Below the pieces are notes generated by a model that was not told where the DNA came from, ran no database searches, and worked only from the letters and a program-made list of their open reading frames with translations. 64,000 bases of DNA from Aquibacillus halophilus (GTDB taxonomy: Bacteria; Bacillota; Bacilli; Bacillales; Amphibacillaceae): assembly GCF_009649745.1 (NCBI RefSeq), contig NZ_WJNG01000017.1, positions 1 through 64,000 of the forward strand. Reading direction: 5' to 3'. Position numbers and translations under genes: made by a program. Shown here piece by piece: positions 8,832 through 20,887 of this stretch. Positions within the stretch are counted from its first letter, which is position 1. The number at the start of each line of letters is the position of its first letter.

Positions 8832-9152
8832 ATGCAAATTGATAAGTTGCGCGGGGAACAATTAGATCAATTGTTTGATGCAATTCTAACGCTACAGGAT
8901 AGAGAGGAATGTTACCGTTACTTCGACGACATTGCAACAATGAGTGAAATTCAGTCGTTTGCCCAACGATTACAAGTAGCAAAAATGCTTAGAGAAGGTC
9001 GTACTTATCAAGCTATCGTTCAAGAGTCTAGCGCTTCTACTACAACGATTTCACGTGTGAAACGATGTCTAAACTATGGGAATGACGGCTATCAAATGGT
9101 GTTAGATCGCATCGATAATAGTGGTCTAAAAGATAAAGAAAAAGGAAAGTAA
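8832..9152 (+). CDS. yerC: TrpR-like DNA-binding protein YerC
   Basis: A 106-residue member of the YerC/YecD family, which has a Trp-repressor-like helix-turn-helix: FAQRLQVAKML followed by TYQAIVQESSASTTTISRVKRCL as the recognition region. It is presumably a transcriptional regulator with unknown targets. The ATG at 8832 is preferred over the GTG at 8823, because AGAGAGGTGAT lies at ideal distance from the former and overlaps the latter. It may be cotranscribed with yerB, only 29 bases upstream. Confidence 0.87.
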   Translation: MQIDKLRGEQLDQLFDAILTLQDREECYRYFDDIATMSEIQSFAQRLQVAKMLREGRTYQAIVQESSASTTTISRVKRCLNYGNDGYQMVLDRIDNSGLKDKEKGK

Positions 9153-9200
9153 CTAATTCTAAATCGTGATTACTCCCAAATCTTTAAAAGAGGTGTATCG

Positions 9201-10193
9201 ATGGTTCGCTTTGGCATAATAGGAACAAACTGGATAACGGAAAAATTTATCAATGCAGCCTCTGAGGTTGATGATTTTTCATTGACAGCTATTTATTCAA
9301 GAACACAAGAAAGAGCAACTGAATTCGCAGACAAATTTAACGTAGATAGAACATATACGAGTTTAGCTGAATTTGTTCAAAGTGATGATGTAGATGCTGT
9401 TTATATTGCTAGTCCTACTTCCTTCCATGCGGAACATGCTATTGCATGTATGAAGGGTGGAAAACACGTTATCGTTGAAAAAGCGTTAGCTTCAAATTCT
9501 GAAGAAGTTAAGCTAATGATTGAAACTGCGAAACAGAACAATGTATTATTAATGGAAGCTTTGAAGACTACACACGTGCCTAATTATAAAGCAATTAAAG
9601 ATAATCTACATAAGATTGGTACAGTACGACGCTATTTTGCAAGCTACTGTCAATACTCTTCACGTTATGATTCATATAAAGAAGGAACTGTTTTAAATGC
9701 ATTTAAGCCAGAGTTTTCCAATGGTTCATTAATGGATATAGGTATTTATTGTATTTATCCTATGATTAATTTATTTGGTAAACCAACCAAGTTAAGCGCA
9801 AATGGTTTGATGTTAAAATCCGGTGTTGATGGGCAGGGTAGTGTCATATTTGATTATGAAAATTTAAATGGAGTTGTTATGTTTTCAAAAATTTCAAATT
9901 CCTATGTTCAATCGGAGATTCAGGGAGAAAAAGGTTCTATTCTATTAGATAGTATTAGTGAACCAACCCACGTGGAAATTAAGTACAAAGACGGCTCTAC
10001 GGAAGACTTAACTCAAAATCAGAAAAGCAATACCATGTATTATGAAGCAAAGGCCTTTATTGAATTAATTATGAACAATCAAACAGAGTCGTTGATTAAT
10101 ACTTTTGAAAACTCCCTAAATATAGCAATTGTTTTAGAACAAGCGCGTAAGCAAATGGGAGTCGTATTCCCTGCAGATCAATCTAAAGTCTAA
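9201..10193 (+). CDS. Gfo/Idh/MocA family oxidoreductase
   Basis: A 330-residue NAD(P)-dependent oxidoreductase. The N-terminal Rossmann fold starts at VRFGIIGTNWI. VYIASPTSFHAEHA and the catalytic-loop motif GKHVIVEKALA are characteristic, and the C-terminal alpha/beta domain contains SLMDIGIYCIYP. Substrates in the family are sugars, inositols or their acids; nothing nearby identifies which. AGAGGTG precedes the ATG, and a strong terminator follows. It sits 48 bases downstream of yerC and may be in the same transcript. Confidence 0.88.
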   Translation: MVRFGIIGTNWITEKFINAASEVDDFSLTAIYSRTQERATEFADKFNVDRTYTSLAEFVQSDDVDAVYIASPTSFHAEHAIACMKGGKHVIVEKALASNSEEVKLMIETAKQNNVLLMEALKTTHVPNYKAIKDNLHKIGTVRRYFASYCQYSSRYDSYKEGTVLNAFKPEFSNGSLMDIGIYCIYPMINLFGKPTKLSANGLMLKSGVDGQGSVIFDYENLNGVVMFSKISNSYVQSEIQGEKGSILLDSISEPTHVEIKYKDGSTEDLTQNQKSNTMYYEAKAFIELIMNNQTESLINTFENSLNIAIVLEQARKQMGVVFPADQSKV

Positions 10194-10202
10194 CTAGTTT
10201 GG

Positions 10203-10234
10203 CTAGTCCTTATGTAATGAGGACTAGTTTTTTT
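10203..10234 (+). terminator. Intrinsic terminator of the oxidoreductase gene
   Basis: CTAGTCCT pairs with AGGACTAG around a 9-base loop, followed by seven or more Ts. Confidence 0.88.
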
Positions 10235-10475
10235 CTGTAATTAGAAGTAGCACTTTGATAACGATTTTAAGAATCTTCCTTAATCCATTCAACTATGGTA
10301 TTACTTTTTGATATAATGAATCAATGGATAACTAGTGCTAACTATATCATTAGTTACAGAAAAATTAATTAGTATCATGATCATCGTTTATAGAAGGAAA
10401 TAGAGTTACTATTGCTATTCAATTTATACTAAACTTCGACGTTTTAGTCGGTTTACAATATACGGGAGGTTTATT

Positions 10476-11165
10476 GTGTATAACATGAAGGAATGGAAGC
10501 ATGTTTTTAAGTTAGACCCCAATAAAGAAATTTCAGAAGGACAATTAGAGCAGGTCTGTGAATCTGGCACCGACGCTGTCATTGTTGGAGGTACAGACAA
10601 TGTTACACTTGAGGATGTTTTACAGTTATTAAGTCGTATTCGTAGATTTACTGTTCCTTGTGTCCTCGAGATCTCCAATTTAGATGCAATAACCCCTGGG
10701 TTTGATTTCTACTTTATTCCAATGGTGTTCAATAGCAAGGACAAAAAGTGGATGTTAGATGTACAACACCAAGCGATCAAAGAGTTTGGAAATATAATTA
10801 ACTGGAATGAACTTTTCGTTGAAGGTTATTGTATTATGAATCAACAAGCAAAAGCATTTCAGCATACAGATTGTTATCTGCCTGAAAAAGAGGATGTCAT
10901 TGCATATGCGCAAATGGCTGAGAATATGTTGCATACACCAATCTTTTACTTAGAGTATAGTGGCGTTTATGGTGATCCTACTCTTGCAGAACAAGTGAAA
11001 AGAAATCTTTCGAATACATTATTATTCTACGGTGGTGGAATTAGATCAGCTAAACAAGCGCAAGAGATGGGAAAACATGCAGATGTAATTGTCGTTGGAG
11101 ATGTACTATACGATGATTTTAAAAATGGATTAACGACTGTTGAAGCAGTAAAAGGAAAAAAGTAA
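10476..11165 (+). CDS. pcrB: Heptaprenylglyceryl phosphate synthase PcrB
   Basis: A 229-residue TIM-barrel prenyltransferase that joins heptaprenyl diphosphate to glycerol-1-phosphate. Visible family segments are VIVGGTDNVT, FDFYFIPMVFN, FVEGYCIMNQ, YLEYSGVYGDP, and the phosphate-binding GGGIRSAKQA. The start is the GTG at 10476: GGGAGG lies 6 bases upstream, while the ATG three codons later is too far from it. It is first in the pcrB-pcrA-ligA-camS operon, with 12 bases to pcrA. Confidence 0.95.
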   Translation: MYNMKEWKHVFKLDPNKEISEGQLEQVCESGTDAVIVGGTDNVTLEDVLQLLSRIRRFTVPCVLEISNLDAITPGFDFYFIPMVFNSKDKKWMLDVQHQAIKEFGNIINWNELFVEGYCIMNQQAKAFQHTDCYLPEKEDVIAYAQMAENMLHTPIFYLEYSGVYGDPTLAEQVKRNLSNTLLFYGGGIRSAKQAQEMGKHADVIVVGDVLYDDFKNGLTTVEAVKGKK

Positions 11166-11177
11166 AGGTGGTTCATT

Positions 11178-13403
11178 ATGAGTCGAACAATGGATGATTT
11201 ATTAAAAGGATTAAATAATAGACAAATAGAAGCAGTGAAACATACAGAGGGACCGCTCTTAATAATGGCAGGGGCAGGTAGTGGAAAGACTAGGGTACTA
11301 ACACATCGAATCGCGTACTTATTGGGAGAAAAAGAAATTTCCCCTCGTAGTATTTTAGCTATCACTTTTACAAATAAAGCGGCAAGAGAAATGAGAGAGA
11401 GAGTATATAGACTAGTTGGTTCTGAAGGCTCAAGTATATGGGTTTCTACCTTTCACTCGATGTGTGTAAGGATACTAAGGCGAGATATTGACCGAATTGG
11501 GTACAACAGTAACTTCTCGATTTTGGATGGTGGGGATCAATTATCAGTTATTAAAAATATCCTTAAAGACTTGAATATCGACCCTAAGAAATTTGAGCCA
11601 AGAGCAATGCTTGGTGCAATTAGTTCTGCTAAAAACGAACTTATTACACCTGAGGAATATAGTAAACAGGCAGGGGACTTTTACGATCAGCAAATAGCGA
11701 AGGTCTATGAGAGTTATCAGAAAAGATTAAGAAAAAATCAGTCACTAGATTTTGATGACCTGATCATGCAAACAATTAATCTATTCGACCGTGTTCCAGA
11801 GGTACTAGAGTATTATCAACGTCGTTTTCAATACATTCATGTTGATGAGTATCAAGATACGAACCATGCCCAGTACTATCTTGTGAAGCAAATGGCCAAT
11901 CGTTACCAAAACCTTTGCGTCGTTGGTGATTCAGATCAATCGATCTATCGTTGGAGAGGTGCGGATATTAAAAACATCCTTTCTTTTGAAAAAGACTATC
12001 CTAATGCTTCTGTTGTCATGCTCGAGCAAAATTATCGTTCGACTAAATCGATTCTTCAAGCAGCTAATACAGTTATTGAGAAAAACTCAGGACGTAAGCC
12101 GAAGAATTTATGGACGAATAATGATGAAGGTGCAAAGATTAATTATTTCCAAGCGGGAACCGAACAAGAGGAAGGTCTATTTGTTGCGAATAAACTAGAT
12201 GAGTTAGTATCATCCAAGACTTTTAGCTATAAGGACATCGCAATATTATATCGAACAAATGCTCAATCCCGTTCGATAGAAGAAACATTTGTTAAGGCTA
12301 ATATTCCTTATCAGATTATAGGTGGAACAAAATTCTACGATCGAAAAGAAATAAAGGACATGCTCGCTTACTTAAGATTGATTGCGAATCCTGATGATGA
12401 TTTAAGTTTTGCGAGGGTTGCTAATGAACCAAAAAGGGGCGTTGGTAAAACGTCGTTAGAAAAATTACAAGCCTATGCTGCCGATCACGATATTTCCCTA
12501 TACACTGCCGTACAAGAGGTTGATTTTGCAGGTGTTAGTGGTAAAGCGGCAAAATCATTAGCTGAGTTCGGTGCATTAATAAAAAACTGGATTGATCAGC
12601 AGGACTTTTTGTCAGCAACTGATATGGTTGAGGAAGTTTTAAAACGGACAGGCTATGAAGAAATGTTAATCAATGAAAGAAGTATTGAATCACAAAGCCG
12701 CTTGGAAAACTTAGAGGAATTTAAGACTGTAACAAAACACTTTGAGGAAAACAGTGAAGAGACGAGTTTAGTTTCTTTTCTAACTGACTTAGCACTTATT
12801 GCTGATATAGATCAAGTCGATGATGACCCAATGGCTGACGATAAAGTAACGTTGATGACATTGCATTCGGCTAAAGGATTAGAATTCCCTGTTGTTTTTT
12901 TAATAGGTATGGAAGAAAATGTCTTTCCTCATAGCAGGTCGATGATGGATGATGAAGAAATGGAAGAAGAAAGAAGATTAGCTTACGTTGGCATTACTAG
13001 GGCAGAGAAGCATTTACATCTTACTCATGCAAAAATGAGAACATTGTACGGTAGAACGAATATGAATTCCGTTAGTCGATTTATAAATGAGATACCAGGT
13101 GAGTTGTTAGAAGGTATGGAGGAAGAGAAGCAGACGACGTTCGGATCTGCAATTTCTCAACAAAAACCCAATCCTTTTGCAGCACCTCCAAAGCGGATGA
13201 CGAAAAAAGTAAAAGCTACAACAGGTGGAGAATCTATTGGATGGCAACCGGGTGATAAAGCTAACCATAAAAAATGGGGTCAAGGGACTGTTGTTAGGGT
13301 TAATGGTGAAGGTGAAGCGATGGAATTAGATATTGCATTTCCAGCCCCAACTGGTATAAAACGACTATTAGCCAAATTTGCCCCAATTACTAAAGAAGAA
13401 TAA
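11178..13403 (+). CDS. pcrA: ATP-dependent DNA helicase PcrA (UvrD/Rep family)
   Basis: A 741-residue superfamily 1A 3'-to-5' helicase used in repair, rolling-circle replication and clearing of protein from DNA. Motifs in order: Q-motif (LNNRQIEAV), Walker A GAGSGKT at residues 32-38, motif II DEYQDT near 224, motif [16 protein letters not shown], motif IV EQNYRST, and motifs V-VI ([23 protein letters not shown]). The C-terminal tail ([14 protein letters not shown]) is the Tudor-like RNA-polymerase-interaction domain seen in Bacillus PcrA. Length is normal; AAGGTGG precedes the ATG. Confidence 0.98.
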   Translation: MSRTMDDLLKGLNNRQIEAVKHTEGPLLIMAGAGSGKTRVLTHRIAYLLGEKEISPRSILAITFTNKAAREMRERVYRLVGSEGSSIWVSTFHSMCVRILRRDIDRIGYNSNFSILDGGDQLSVIKNILKDLNIDPKKFEPRAMLGAISSAKNELITPEEYSKQAGDFYDQQIAKVYESYQKRLRKNQSLDFDDLIMQTINLFDRVPEVLEYYQRRFQYIHVDEYQDTNHAQYYLVKQMANRYQNLCVVGDSDQSIYRWRGADIKNILSFEKDYPNASVVMLEQNYRSTKSILQAANTVIEKNSGRKPKNLWTNNDEGAKINYFQAGTEQEEGLFVANKLDELVSSKTFSYKDIAILYRTNAQSRSIEETFVKANIPYQIIGGTKFYDRKEIKDMLAYLRLIANPDDDLSFARVANEPKRGVGKTSLEKLQAYAADHDISLYTAVQEVDFAGVSGKAAKSLAEFGALIKNWIDQQDFLSATDMVEEVLKRTGYEEMLINERSIESQSRLENLEEFKTVTKHFEENSEETSLVSFLTDLALIADIDQVDDDPMADDKVTLMTLHSAKGLEFPVVFLIGMEENVFPHSRSMMDDEEMEEERRLAYVGITRAEKHLHLTHAKMRTLYGRTNMNSVSRFINEIPGELLEGMEEEKQTTFGSAISQQKPNPFAAPPKRMTKKVKATTGGESIGWQPGDKANHKKWGQGTVVRVNGEGEAMELDIAFPAPTGIKRLLAKFAPITKEE

Positions 13404-13406
13404 TAG

Positions 13407-15425
<2,019 letters not shown>

Positions 15426-15434
15426 GGAGTGAAT

Positions 15435-16607
15435 ATGGTGAGATTAAAAGTTTTTTTGATGATAATGATACTCCTAATATTAGCTAGTTGTGCACCATCT
15501 TTTAATAAGCAAGATGAGGTAATTGAAGAAAATCAGGATGAGTCACGGCAAGAAACAGCGATTATTCCTAGCTACAATATATCAGATGAAAATTATAGAG
15601 TTTTACTACCTTATAAAATAAGTAAGGCGAGAGGCGTTATTGTTAACCAAGTTGCAAATCGCCTGGACATTGATGAATTTGAGGAAGGTTTAATGCGCCA
15701 TTCCAAAGATGCGTTTGAACCGGATAACTATTTTTTTCAAGAGGGACAGTACATTACACAAGATATGGTATATGGTTGGCTAGAAAGGTATGAAGAGGGA
15801 GAAGATGAACTTGGTCTTAACCCAGAGCTGAACATTGAATTGGACGAAAACGATCCTGATTATACAGAAGAATTAATAGATCAAGAAGAGGAAAATCCTA
15901 AGTATTTATCTCACATACTAGAACAGAATTATTTAACTAAAACAGACGAAAACGTAGTACAGCTTGGCGGAATCTCCATCGGGATTGCATTAAAATCAAC
16001 TTATCGATTCCAAACTGAAATCGGTGGCCCATATTACTATGAGGATATTTCAGAGGATGAAATGTTAGAAGAAGCGAATGGAATTGCCCAAGAAGTATTG
16101 GAACGAATCCGACAAATAGCTGAATTAGAAACGGTACCAGTGATGATTGCCCTTTATCGTGAGGAATCCTATGACTCAATTGTTCCAGGAAGTTTCATCT
16201 CAAAAACAGTGGTATCAGAAGGTTCTTCAATTAATGAATGGGAGTCTATTGACGAAGAGTATGTCCTGTTTCCAACGACAACTGCCAAAGAAAATTATCC
16301 TGATACTTCAGCAAATTTAGCCGATTTTGAACAGGATGTAGCCGACTATTTTCCTAATTATACTAGTGTGATTGGTAAAGGATTTTATGCAGATGAACAG
16401 CTTCAAAAACTTACGATAGAAATACCAGTTTCATTTAATGGAAAAGCTGAAATAGTAGGCTTCACACAGTATGTATATGGGTTAGTCATGGATGGTTTTC
16501 AATCACATTATGCATTAGAAATTAATATTACATCAAATGATCGCCAAGAGGGTTTAATTTCCCGGAAAATAGGGGAAGACGAACCTACAGTTCATATTTA
16601 TCACTAA
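15435..16607 (+). CDS. camS: CamS family sex-pheromone lipoprotein
   Basis: A 390-residue lipoprotein of the CamS family (B. subtilis YerH). The signal peptide ends in the lipobox LILASC, followed by an acidic, Gln-rich spacer and the CamS domain (LGGISIGIALKST, VMIALYREES, YVYGLVMDGFQSHYALEI). In Staphylococcus and Enterococcus relatives the cleaved signal peptide is a mating pheromone; whether that occurs here is unknown. I use the ATG at 15435, which has AAGGAG 5 bases upstream, rather than the GTG at 15429, which overlaps that site. It is the last gene of the pcrB operon. Confidence 0.92.
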   Translation: MVRLKVFLMIMILLILASCAPSFNKQDEVIEENQDESRQETAIIPSYNISDENYRVLLPYKISKARGVIVNQVANRLDIDEFEEGLMRHSKDAFEPDNYFFQEGQYITQDMVYGWLERYEEGEDELGLNPELNIELDENDPDYTEELIDQEEENPKYLSHILEQNYLTKTDENVVQLGGISIGIALKSTYRFQTEIGGPYYYEDISEDEMLEEANGIAQEVLERIRQIAELETVPVMIALYREESYDSIVPGSFISKTVVSEGSSINEWESIDEEYVLFPTTTAKENYPDTSANLADFEQDVADYFPNYTSVIGKGFYADEQLQKLTIEIPVSFNGKAEIVGFTQYVYGLVMDGFQSHYALEINITSNDRQEGLISRKIGEDEPTVHIYH

Positions 16608-16729
16608 CTCTGAACTAGATTATTTGAAGTGTTAAAGACTATAGGTTAGAATTATTAGTGGCTAAGCCTTAGTAGTCTATTAAGTTAGTACAAAGGCAAA
16701 TTGTCCGAAATAAAAAAGGAGGTCATTTC

Positions 16730-18277
16730 ATGGTAACACCTTACAAGCACGAACCCTTCACAGATTATACAGTTGATGAAAATCGTAAAGCGTTAGAAGC
16801 GGAATTGAAGAAAGCTGAAAAGAACTTAGGTAAAGACTATCCACTTATTATTGGTGGAGAACGTATTACTACGGATGAAAAAATTATTTCATACAACCCT
16901 GCCAAAAAGGATCAGGTTGTTGGTTATGTTTCTAAAGCAAATAAAGAATTAGCTGAAAAAGCAATGCAAGTTGCTGATGAGACATTCCAATGGTGGCGCA
17001 AAACTAAACCAGAAATGCGCGCAGACATTTTATTCCGTGCTGCAGCAATCGTTCGCCGTCGTAAACACGAATTTACTGCTCACTTAGTGTTAGAAGGTGG
17101 TAAACCGTGGAAAGAAGCTGATGCAGATACAGCAGAAGCAATTGATTTCATGGAATATTATGGTCGCCAAATGCTTAAGCTAAAAGATGGCGTTGAAATT
17201 AATAGCCGTGAAATTGAAAATAATCGCTATAATTATATACCGTTGGGAGTAACAGTTGTTATTTCTCCGTGGAACTTCTTGTTTGCGATTATGGCAGGTA
17301 CTACATTAGCACCTCTAGTAACTGGTAACACTGTATTATTAAAACCAGCTAGTACCACTCCGGTAATTAGCTATAAGTTAATGGAAGTATTAGAAGAGGC
17401 TGGTATGCCAGCTGGTGTCGTAAACTTCATCCCAGGTAGTGGTGCTGAAGTAGGAGATTACCTAGTAGATCACCCTCGTACACGTCTAATCAGCTTCACT
17501 GGTTCAAGAGAAGTTGGTACACGTATCTTTGAACGTGCGGGTATTGTACACGAAGGACAAAAGTGGCTAAAACGTACCATCATAGAAATGGGTGGTAAGG
17601 ACACAATTGTTGTAGATAAAGGTTCTGATCTTGAACTTGCTGCAGAGTCAATCACTTACTCAGCATTTGGTTTCTCAGGTCAAAAATGTTCTGCATGTTC
17701 ACGTGTAATTGCTCATGAAGATGTATATGATGATTTATTAGCTCGTGTAGTTGAATTAACAAAAGAAATAAATGTCTCAGACCCTACAAACCATGATACG
17801 TACATGGGTCCAGTTATTGATGAAAAAGCCTATAATAAAATTCTGGATTATGCAGAGACAGGCAAAAAAGAAGGTAAACTAATGGTTGGCGGAACAGGCG
17901 ACAATTCTAAGGGTTGGTTCGTTAATCCAACAGTATTTGCTGATCTTGAGCATGATTCAACAATTATGCAAGAAGAAATATTTGGACCAGTAGTCGGCTT
18001 TTCAAAAGCAAAAGATTTTGATCAAGCGATTGAATTTGCTAATAATACTGACTATGGCTTGACTGGTGCGGTATTCACAAATAACCGTGCTAACTTAGAA
18101 AAAGCTCGTGAAGATTTCCATGTTGGAAACCTATACTTTAACCGAGGATGTACGGCGGCTATCGTTGGTTACCATCCATTTGGTGGTTTCAATATGTCAG
18201 GAACTGACTCTAAAGCCGGTGGCCCTGATTACTTGGTTCACCATATGCAAGGTAAAACTACATCTGAAATGCTTTAA
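16730..18277 (+). CDS. pruA: L-glutamate gamma-semialdehyde (1-pyrroline-5-carboxylate) dehydrogenase
   Basis: A 515-residue aldehyde dehydrogenase of the Bacillus RocA/PutC type. It oxidises glutamate semialdehyde to glutamate with NAD, the second step of proline (or arginine) catabolism. Visible are the NAD-binding FTGSREVG loop, the general-base motif EMGGKD, and the catalytic Cys320 in SGQKCSAC. C-terminal features such as [17 protein letters not shown] and [10 protein letters not shown] are specific to this subfamily. AAAGGAGG precedes the ATG. It is monocistronic, with putP 2.6 kb downstream, consistent with proline use as nutrient or osmolyte turnover. Confidence 0.94.
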   Translation: MVTPYKHEPFTDYTVDENRKALEAELKKAEKNLGKDYPLIIGGERITTDEKIISYNPAKKDQVVGYVSKANKELAEKAMQVADETFQWWRKTKPEMRADILFRAAAIVRRRKHEFTAHLVLEGGKPWKEADADTAEAIDFMEYYGRQMLKLKDGVEINSREIENNRYNYIPLGVTVVISPWNFLFAIMAGTTLAPLVTGNTVLLKPASTTPVISYKLMEVLEEAGMPAGVVNFIPGSGAEVGDYLVDHPRTRLISFTGSREVGTRIFERAGIVHEGQKWLKRTIIEMGGKDTIVVDKGSDLELAAESITYSAFGFSGQKCSACSRVIAHEDVYDDLLARVVELTKEINVSDPTNHDTYMGPVIDEKAYNKILDYAETGKKEGKLMVGGTGDNSKGWFVNPTVFADLEHDSTIMQEEIFGPVVGFSKAKDFDQAIEFANNTDYGLTGAVFTNNRANLEKAREDFHVGNLYFNRGCTAAIVGYHPFGGFNMSGTDSKAGGPDYLVHHMQGKTTSEML

Positions 18278-18283
18278 TAGCTC

Positions 18284-18319
18284 CGCCCCCTCATTCTATG
18301 TGAAAGAGGGGGCGTTTTT
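18284..18319 (+). terminator. Intrinsic terminator of pruA
   Basis: The 9-bp GC-rich stem CGCCCCCTC / GAGGGGGCG is followed by TTTTTATTAT. Confidence 0.92.
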
Positions 18320-18457
18320 ATTATAAGTAAGAACGAAATAATGCGTTTTCCTAAAGTTCTTTTTTAAAGGACAAATGTGTTATTATATAAACAATACATA
18401 AGTTAAAGTAGCTACAAATACTTGAAAATAAATGCACTTTTTGAGGTGGACAGGCAA

Positions 18458-19726
18458 ATGGATGTAGGTCCTTTTATTAAACTACAAAGAATAAAACAGA
18501 ATATGAAACAAGAGGATTTAGCGAAAGGGATTGTATCGGAGTCTTACTTGTCAAAAATAGAAAACCAAAAGACAAATGCCAGTTCCAAAGTTATTCAAAT
18601 GTTATTCAGACGTTTAGGCGTAGGTAACAGTGATAATGAGGATGTATACATTAAAGAAAAATGTAATGAATGGTTCAAAATGCTGTTTGGTACAACGGAT
18701 AAAGAAGAGCTAAGAAGAAGGTATGACGAGCTCGAGGGCTTAATTAGCCTGTGCTATACAGATATACAAACACAGTTTGAAATATTTAAAGTTCGTTACT
18801 ATTTATTGATTGATGATCAATCAAAATCTTTGGAGCAACTACTTATGTTAAAGGAATTAAGAGATTCATTTAATGAAGTAGAATTATTCTTTTGGTATAA
18901 ATTTGTTGGGAATTACCATTCTTATACGGAAGAATTTAATCTGGCGATGCGCTTTTATAAATTAGCAGAAGAGAAATTGGAGCTACTAGATTTAGATGAA
19001 TCAGAATCAGCGGATCTAAATTATACTATTGCTGTAACATATAGTAAGCTTAGGGACACATTGAAGGTAATAGATTACATAACTAAGGCTTTGAAATTCT
19101 ATAGAAAAAATTATCATTTAACAAGGTGTGGTCAAGGCCACATATTACTAGGAATCTCTTACAGGAGAATCCGAATGTTTGATAAAGCAATAGAGAACTA
19201 TAATCTGGCTGATGAGATATCTAAAATAAACAATAATCAAGAGTTAAAACGGTTGGTAAACATTAACTTGGGTTATCTATATGCATCTAAACGAGAATCG
19301 AAGAAAGCAGTCAGTTACTTTGAGTTAGTGTTAGAGGATAAGGAAGCGACTAATAAGGATTTATTAATTGCTATAACTAGTCTTGCTGAGGAATATTATT
19401 ATACAAATGAACTAGATAAAAAGAGAACGGTGATCGACCAGGGCTTGAAGCTATTAACAAAATTGGAAGCAAGTGGTGATAAATACCGCTATTTTCATAT
19501 GAAACTGCATGCTCATTTCTATTTACTAACGGAAAAGTTTGATAAATTTGAAAGTCTCGTTATTGAGGAGCTCATCCCTTATTTACAGAAACAAAATGAT
19601 ATCGGTAGTATAGTGACTTATGGTACCTTAATGGGATGGTATTTTGAACAAGCAAAGAAATATAAATTTGCTACCCATTACTACAAATTATCTAATAATG
19701 CATACGGACAATTGATTCAAATATAG
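18458..19726 (+). CDS. XRE-family regulator with TPR domain (RRNPP-like)
   Basis: A 422-residue protein. Residues 1-60 form an N-terminal XRE helix-turn-helix (IKLQRIKQNMKQEDLA, SESYLSKIENQKTNAS). The rest is a long helical region with tetratricopeptide-like repeats, such as LAMRFYKLAEEKLELL and FDKAIENYNLADEIS. This is the architecture of peptide-sensing PlcR/NprR-type regulators. The start is taken at 18458, where GAGGTGG lies 8 bases upstream; an in-frame TTG at 18422 has no such site. No pheromone-precursor gene is recognisable on either side. Its place between pruA and putP suggests it may control proline utilisation, which is inference. Confidence 0.82.
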   Translation: MDVGPFIKLQRIKQNMKQEDLAKGIVSESYLSKIENQKTNASSKVIQMLFRRLGVGNSDNEDVYIKEKCNEWFKMLFGTTDKEELRRRYDELEGLISLCYTDIQTQFEIFKVRYYLLIDDQSKSLEQLLMLKELRDSFNEVELFFWYKFVGNYHSYTEEFNLAMRFYKLAEEKLELLDLDESESADLNYTIAVTYSKLRDTLKVIDYITKALKFYRKNYHLTRCGQGHILLGISYRRIRMFDKAIENYNLADEISKINNNQELKRLVNINLGYLYASKRESKKAVSYFELVLEDKEATNKDLLIAITSLAEEYYYTNELDKKRTVIDQGLKLLTKLEASGDKYRYFHMKLHAHFYLLTEKFDKFESLVIEELIPYLQKQNDIGSIVTYGTLMGWYFEQAKKYKFATHYYKLSNNAYGQLIQI

Positions 19727-19766
19727 ATAATTAAGGCCATCATTTGGCGTATTTGATTTAATATTT

Positions 19767-20113
19767 AAAGCTGTTTTCAATATAGTGACGTAAAATCCAT
19801 AGACTCCGACGTAACTATCTGACTTCCTTACGGTTTTTAAAGTGTGTGCGCTACCTCGCCGCTGCGGAAAAACACTCGCTTTCCGTGGGGAACGCTTCAG
19901 CCTCCTCGCTCGTAAAGAACACTCACTGTGGGGTCTTCAGACTGTTCCTTTCCCACAGGAGTCTCGTATTTTTCCTCCGCTTCGAGTAGCTCACTGTTCA
20001 AGGGCGGATAAAGTCCTTGAGACAATAAATTCATGTGTTTTTTCTTAAATAAAAAAACACTACTAATAGCGTAGGCGGAATCCATAGACATCTTGAAAAT
20101 ACAAACAGTTTTT
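19767..20113. repeat. Dispersed intergenic repeat, family B, diverged copy (minus orientation)
   Basis: The copy begins with AAAGCTGTTTTC and ATCCATAGACTCCGACGTAACT and ends with the inverse arm GCGGAATCCATAGACAT...AACAGTTTTT. The core contains TCGCTTTCCGTGGGGAACGC, GCCTCCTCGCTCGTA, GGGGTCTTCAGACTG and CCCACAGGAGTCTCGTA, the reverse complement of the family B core at 42661-42910. Open frames across it are by-products. With the next repeat it fills most of the 1-kb gap between the XRE-TPR gene and putP. Confidence 0.75.
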
Positions 20114-20229
20114 CTTTGTGTGGTGTTGATTTAGGTAGATAATTCTAGTCCTGCAGTTACTCATTGCATGAAAACGATTGCCTACACCATAATCAACCAT
20201 TATAAGTATTTAGCTCTGGTTGGTTTAAT

Positions 20230-20420
20230 GTAGTTATAAGACACAACACTATACTAACGGAGGAAATACACGGAGACTCCTGCGGGAGGAAAGGCCTAGA
20301 TGAGACCCCGCCAGTGCGTAGCACGAGGAGACTCAGCAGCCACCCGCGGAAAACGTATGTATTTCCGTAGCGGTGAGAGAGTGATAAGTTACGTCGCAAT
20401 TTCCATCAATAGAAACAATC
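20230..20420 (+). repeat. Dispersed intergenic repeat, family B, second diverged copy
   Basis: The core has GGAGACTCCTGCGGGAGGAAAGG, GATGAGACCCCGCC, GCACGAGGAGACTCAGC and CCCGCGGAAAACGTATGTATTTCCG, and ends with the arm AAGTTACGTCGCA. The block order is the family B order, but the spacing and several bases differ from the better copies. It lies in the opposite orientation to the copy just upstream. Confidence 0.7.
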
Positions 20421-20437
20421 TATGTGCAAAGTGCTTA

Positions 20438-20474
20438 AAAAAAGACTGAAATTTTAACATGTTCAGTCTTTTTT
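20438..20474. terminator. Hairpin terminator upstream of putP
   Basis: AAAAAGACTGAA and TTCAGTCTTTTTT form a 12-bp stem with T-runs at both ends. It probably ends read-through from the XRE-TPR gene and repeats before the putP promoter. Confidence 0.75.
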
Positions 20475-20487
20475 ATTATATACTGTT

Positions 20488-20501
20488 TGTAAGCGCTTTA
20501 A
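20488..20501. promoter_or_regulatory. Probable cre site (CcpA) upstream of putP
   Basis: TGTAAGCGCTTTAA matches the catabolite-responsive element consensus TGWAARCGYTWNCW at all but the penultimate position. It lies about 290 bases before the small accessory gene, rather far upstream, so a role in catabolite repression of proline uptake is plausible but unproven. Confidence 0.45.
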
Positions 20502-20650
20502 AAATACAATCTAAAATTGTTGTTTTAGTGAAAAATGTTAGATTTAATTTTATAAGTTTTTATGAATACTTATAATCTATTACAAGGAAAAAGCATAAAT
20601 ATACATCATATATTGCATAATTATGCAATTGTGATATTGTGCACAAGTAT

Positions 20651-20684
20651 TTGAATGTTCTAACTATTCAAGTTGTGTTATAGT
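20651..20684 (+). promoter_or_regulatory. Extended -10 promoter with inverted-repeat operator for putP
   Basis: TGTTATAGT at 20676-20684 is an extended -10 element without a good -35. Just upstream, TTGAAT (20651-20656) and ATTCAA (20666-20671) form a perfect 6-bp inverted repeat with a 9-base spacer, where an activator or repressor would bind. The neighbouring XRE-TPR protein is an obvious candidate, by inference. Confidence 0.4.
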
Positions 20685-20773
20685 ATTTATGTTATGTGAG
20701 ATTTTTTTCCTATTACTCTCTAGTAATTGGATGAAAATATATGCATACAAAATGAATAAAAGGGGGTTATCAC

Positions 20774-20884
20774 ATGGAAGACTTTGCACTCACCGGTGCT
20801 ACCTGGTTTTGGTTGTTTGTGCCAATGCCAATCTTAATTATTTTATCAGCTATTTCATTATTCACTGAAGGGAGAGGAAAGTAA
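20774..20884 (+). CDS. Small symporter accessory membrane protein
   Basis: A 36-residue protein (start MEDFALTGATWFW, end FTEGRGK) consisting of one transmembrane helix with a short charged tail. GGGGG precedes the ATG at good distance, and only 3 bases separate its stop from the putP start, so the two are co-translated. Its size, single helix and position match the small accessory subunits known in front of sodium/solute symporter genes. I assign that role from family knowledge and context. It would sit in the membrane with PutP. Confidence 0.78.
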   Translation: MEDFALTGATWFWLFVPMPILIILSAISLFTEGRGK

Positions 20885-20887
20885 ACC

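Noticed and set aside
19842-20399. Small ORFs between the XRE-TPR gene and putP, including a possible pheromone precursor
   Set aside because: They lie within dispersed repeats, lack ribosome binding sites, and similar frames appear in other copies of the repeat.
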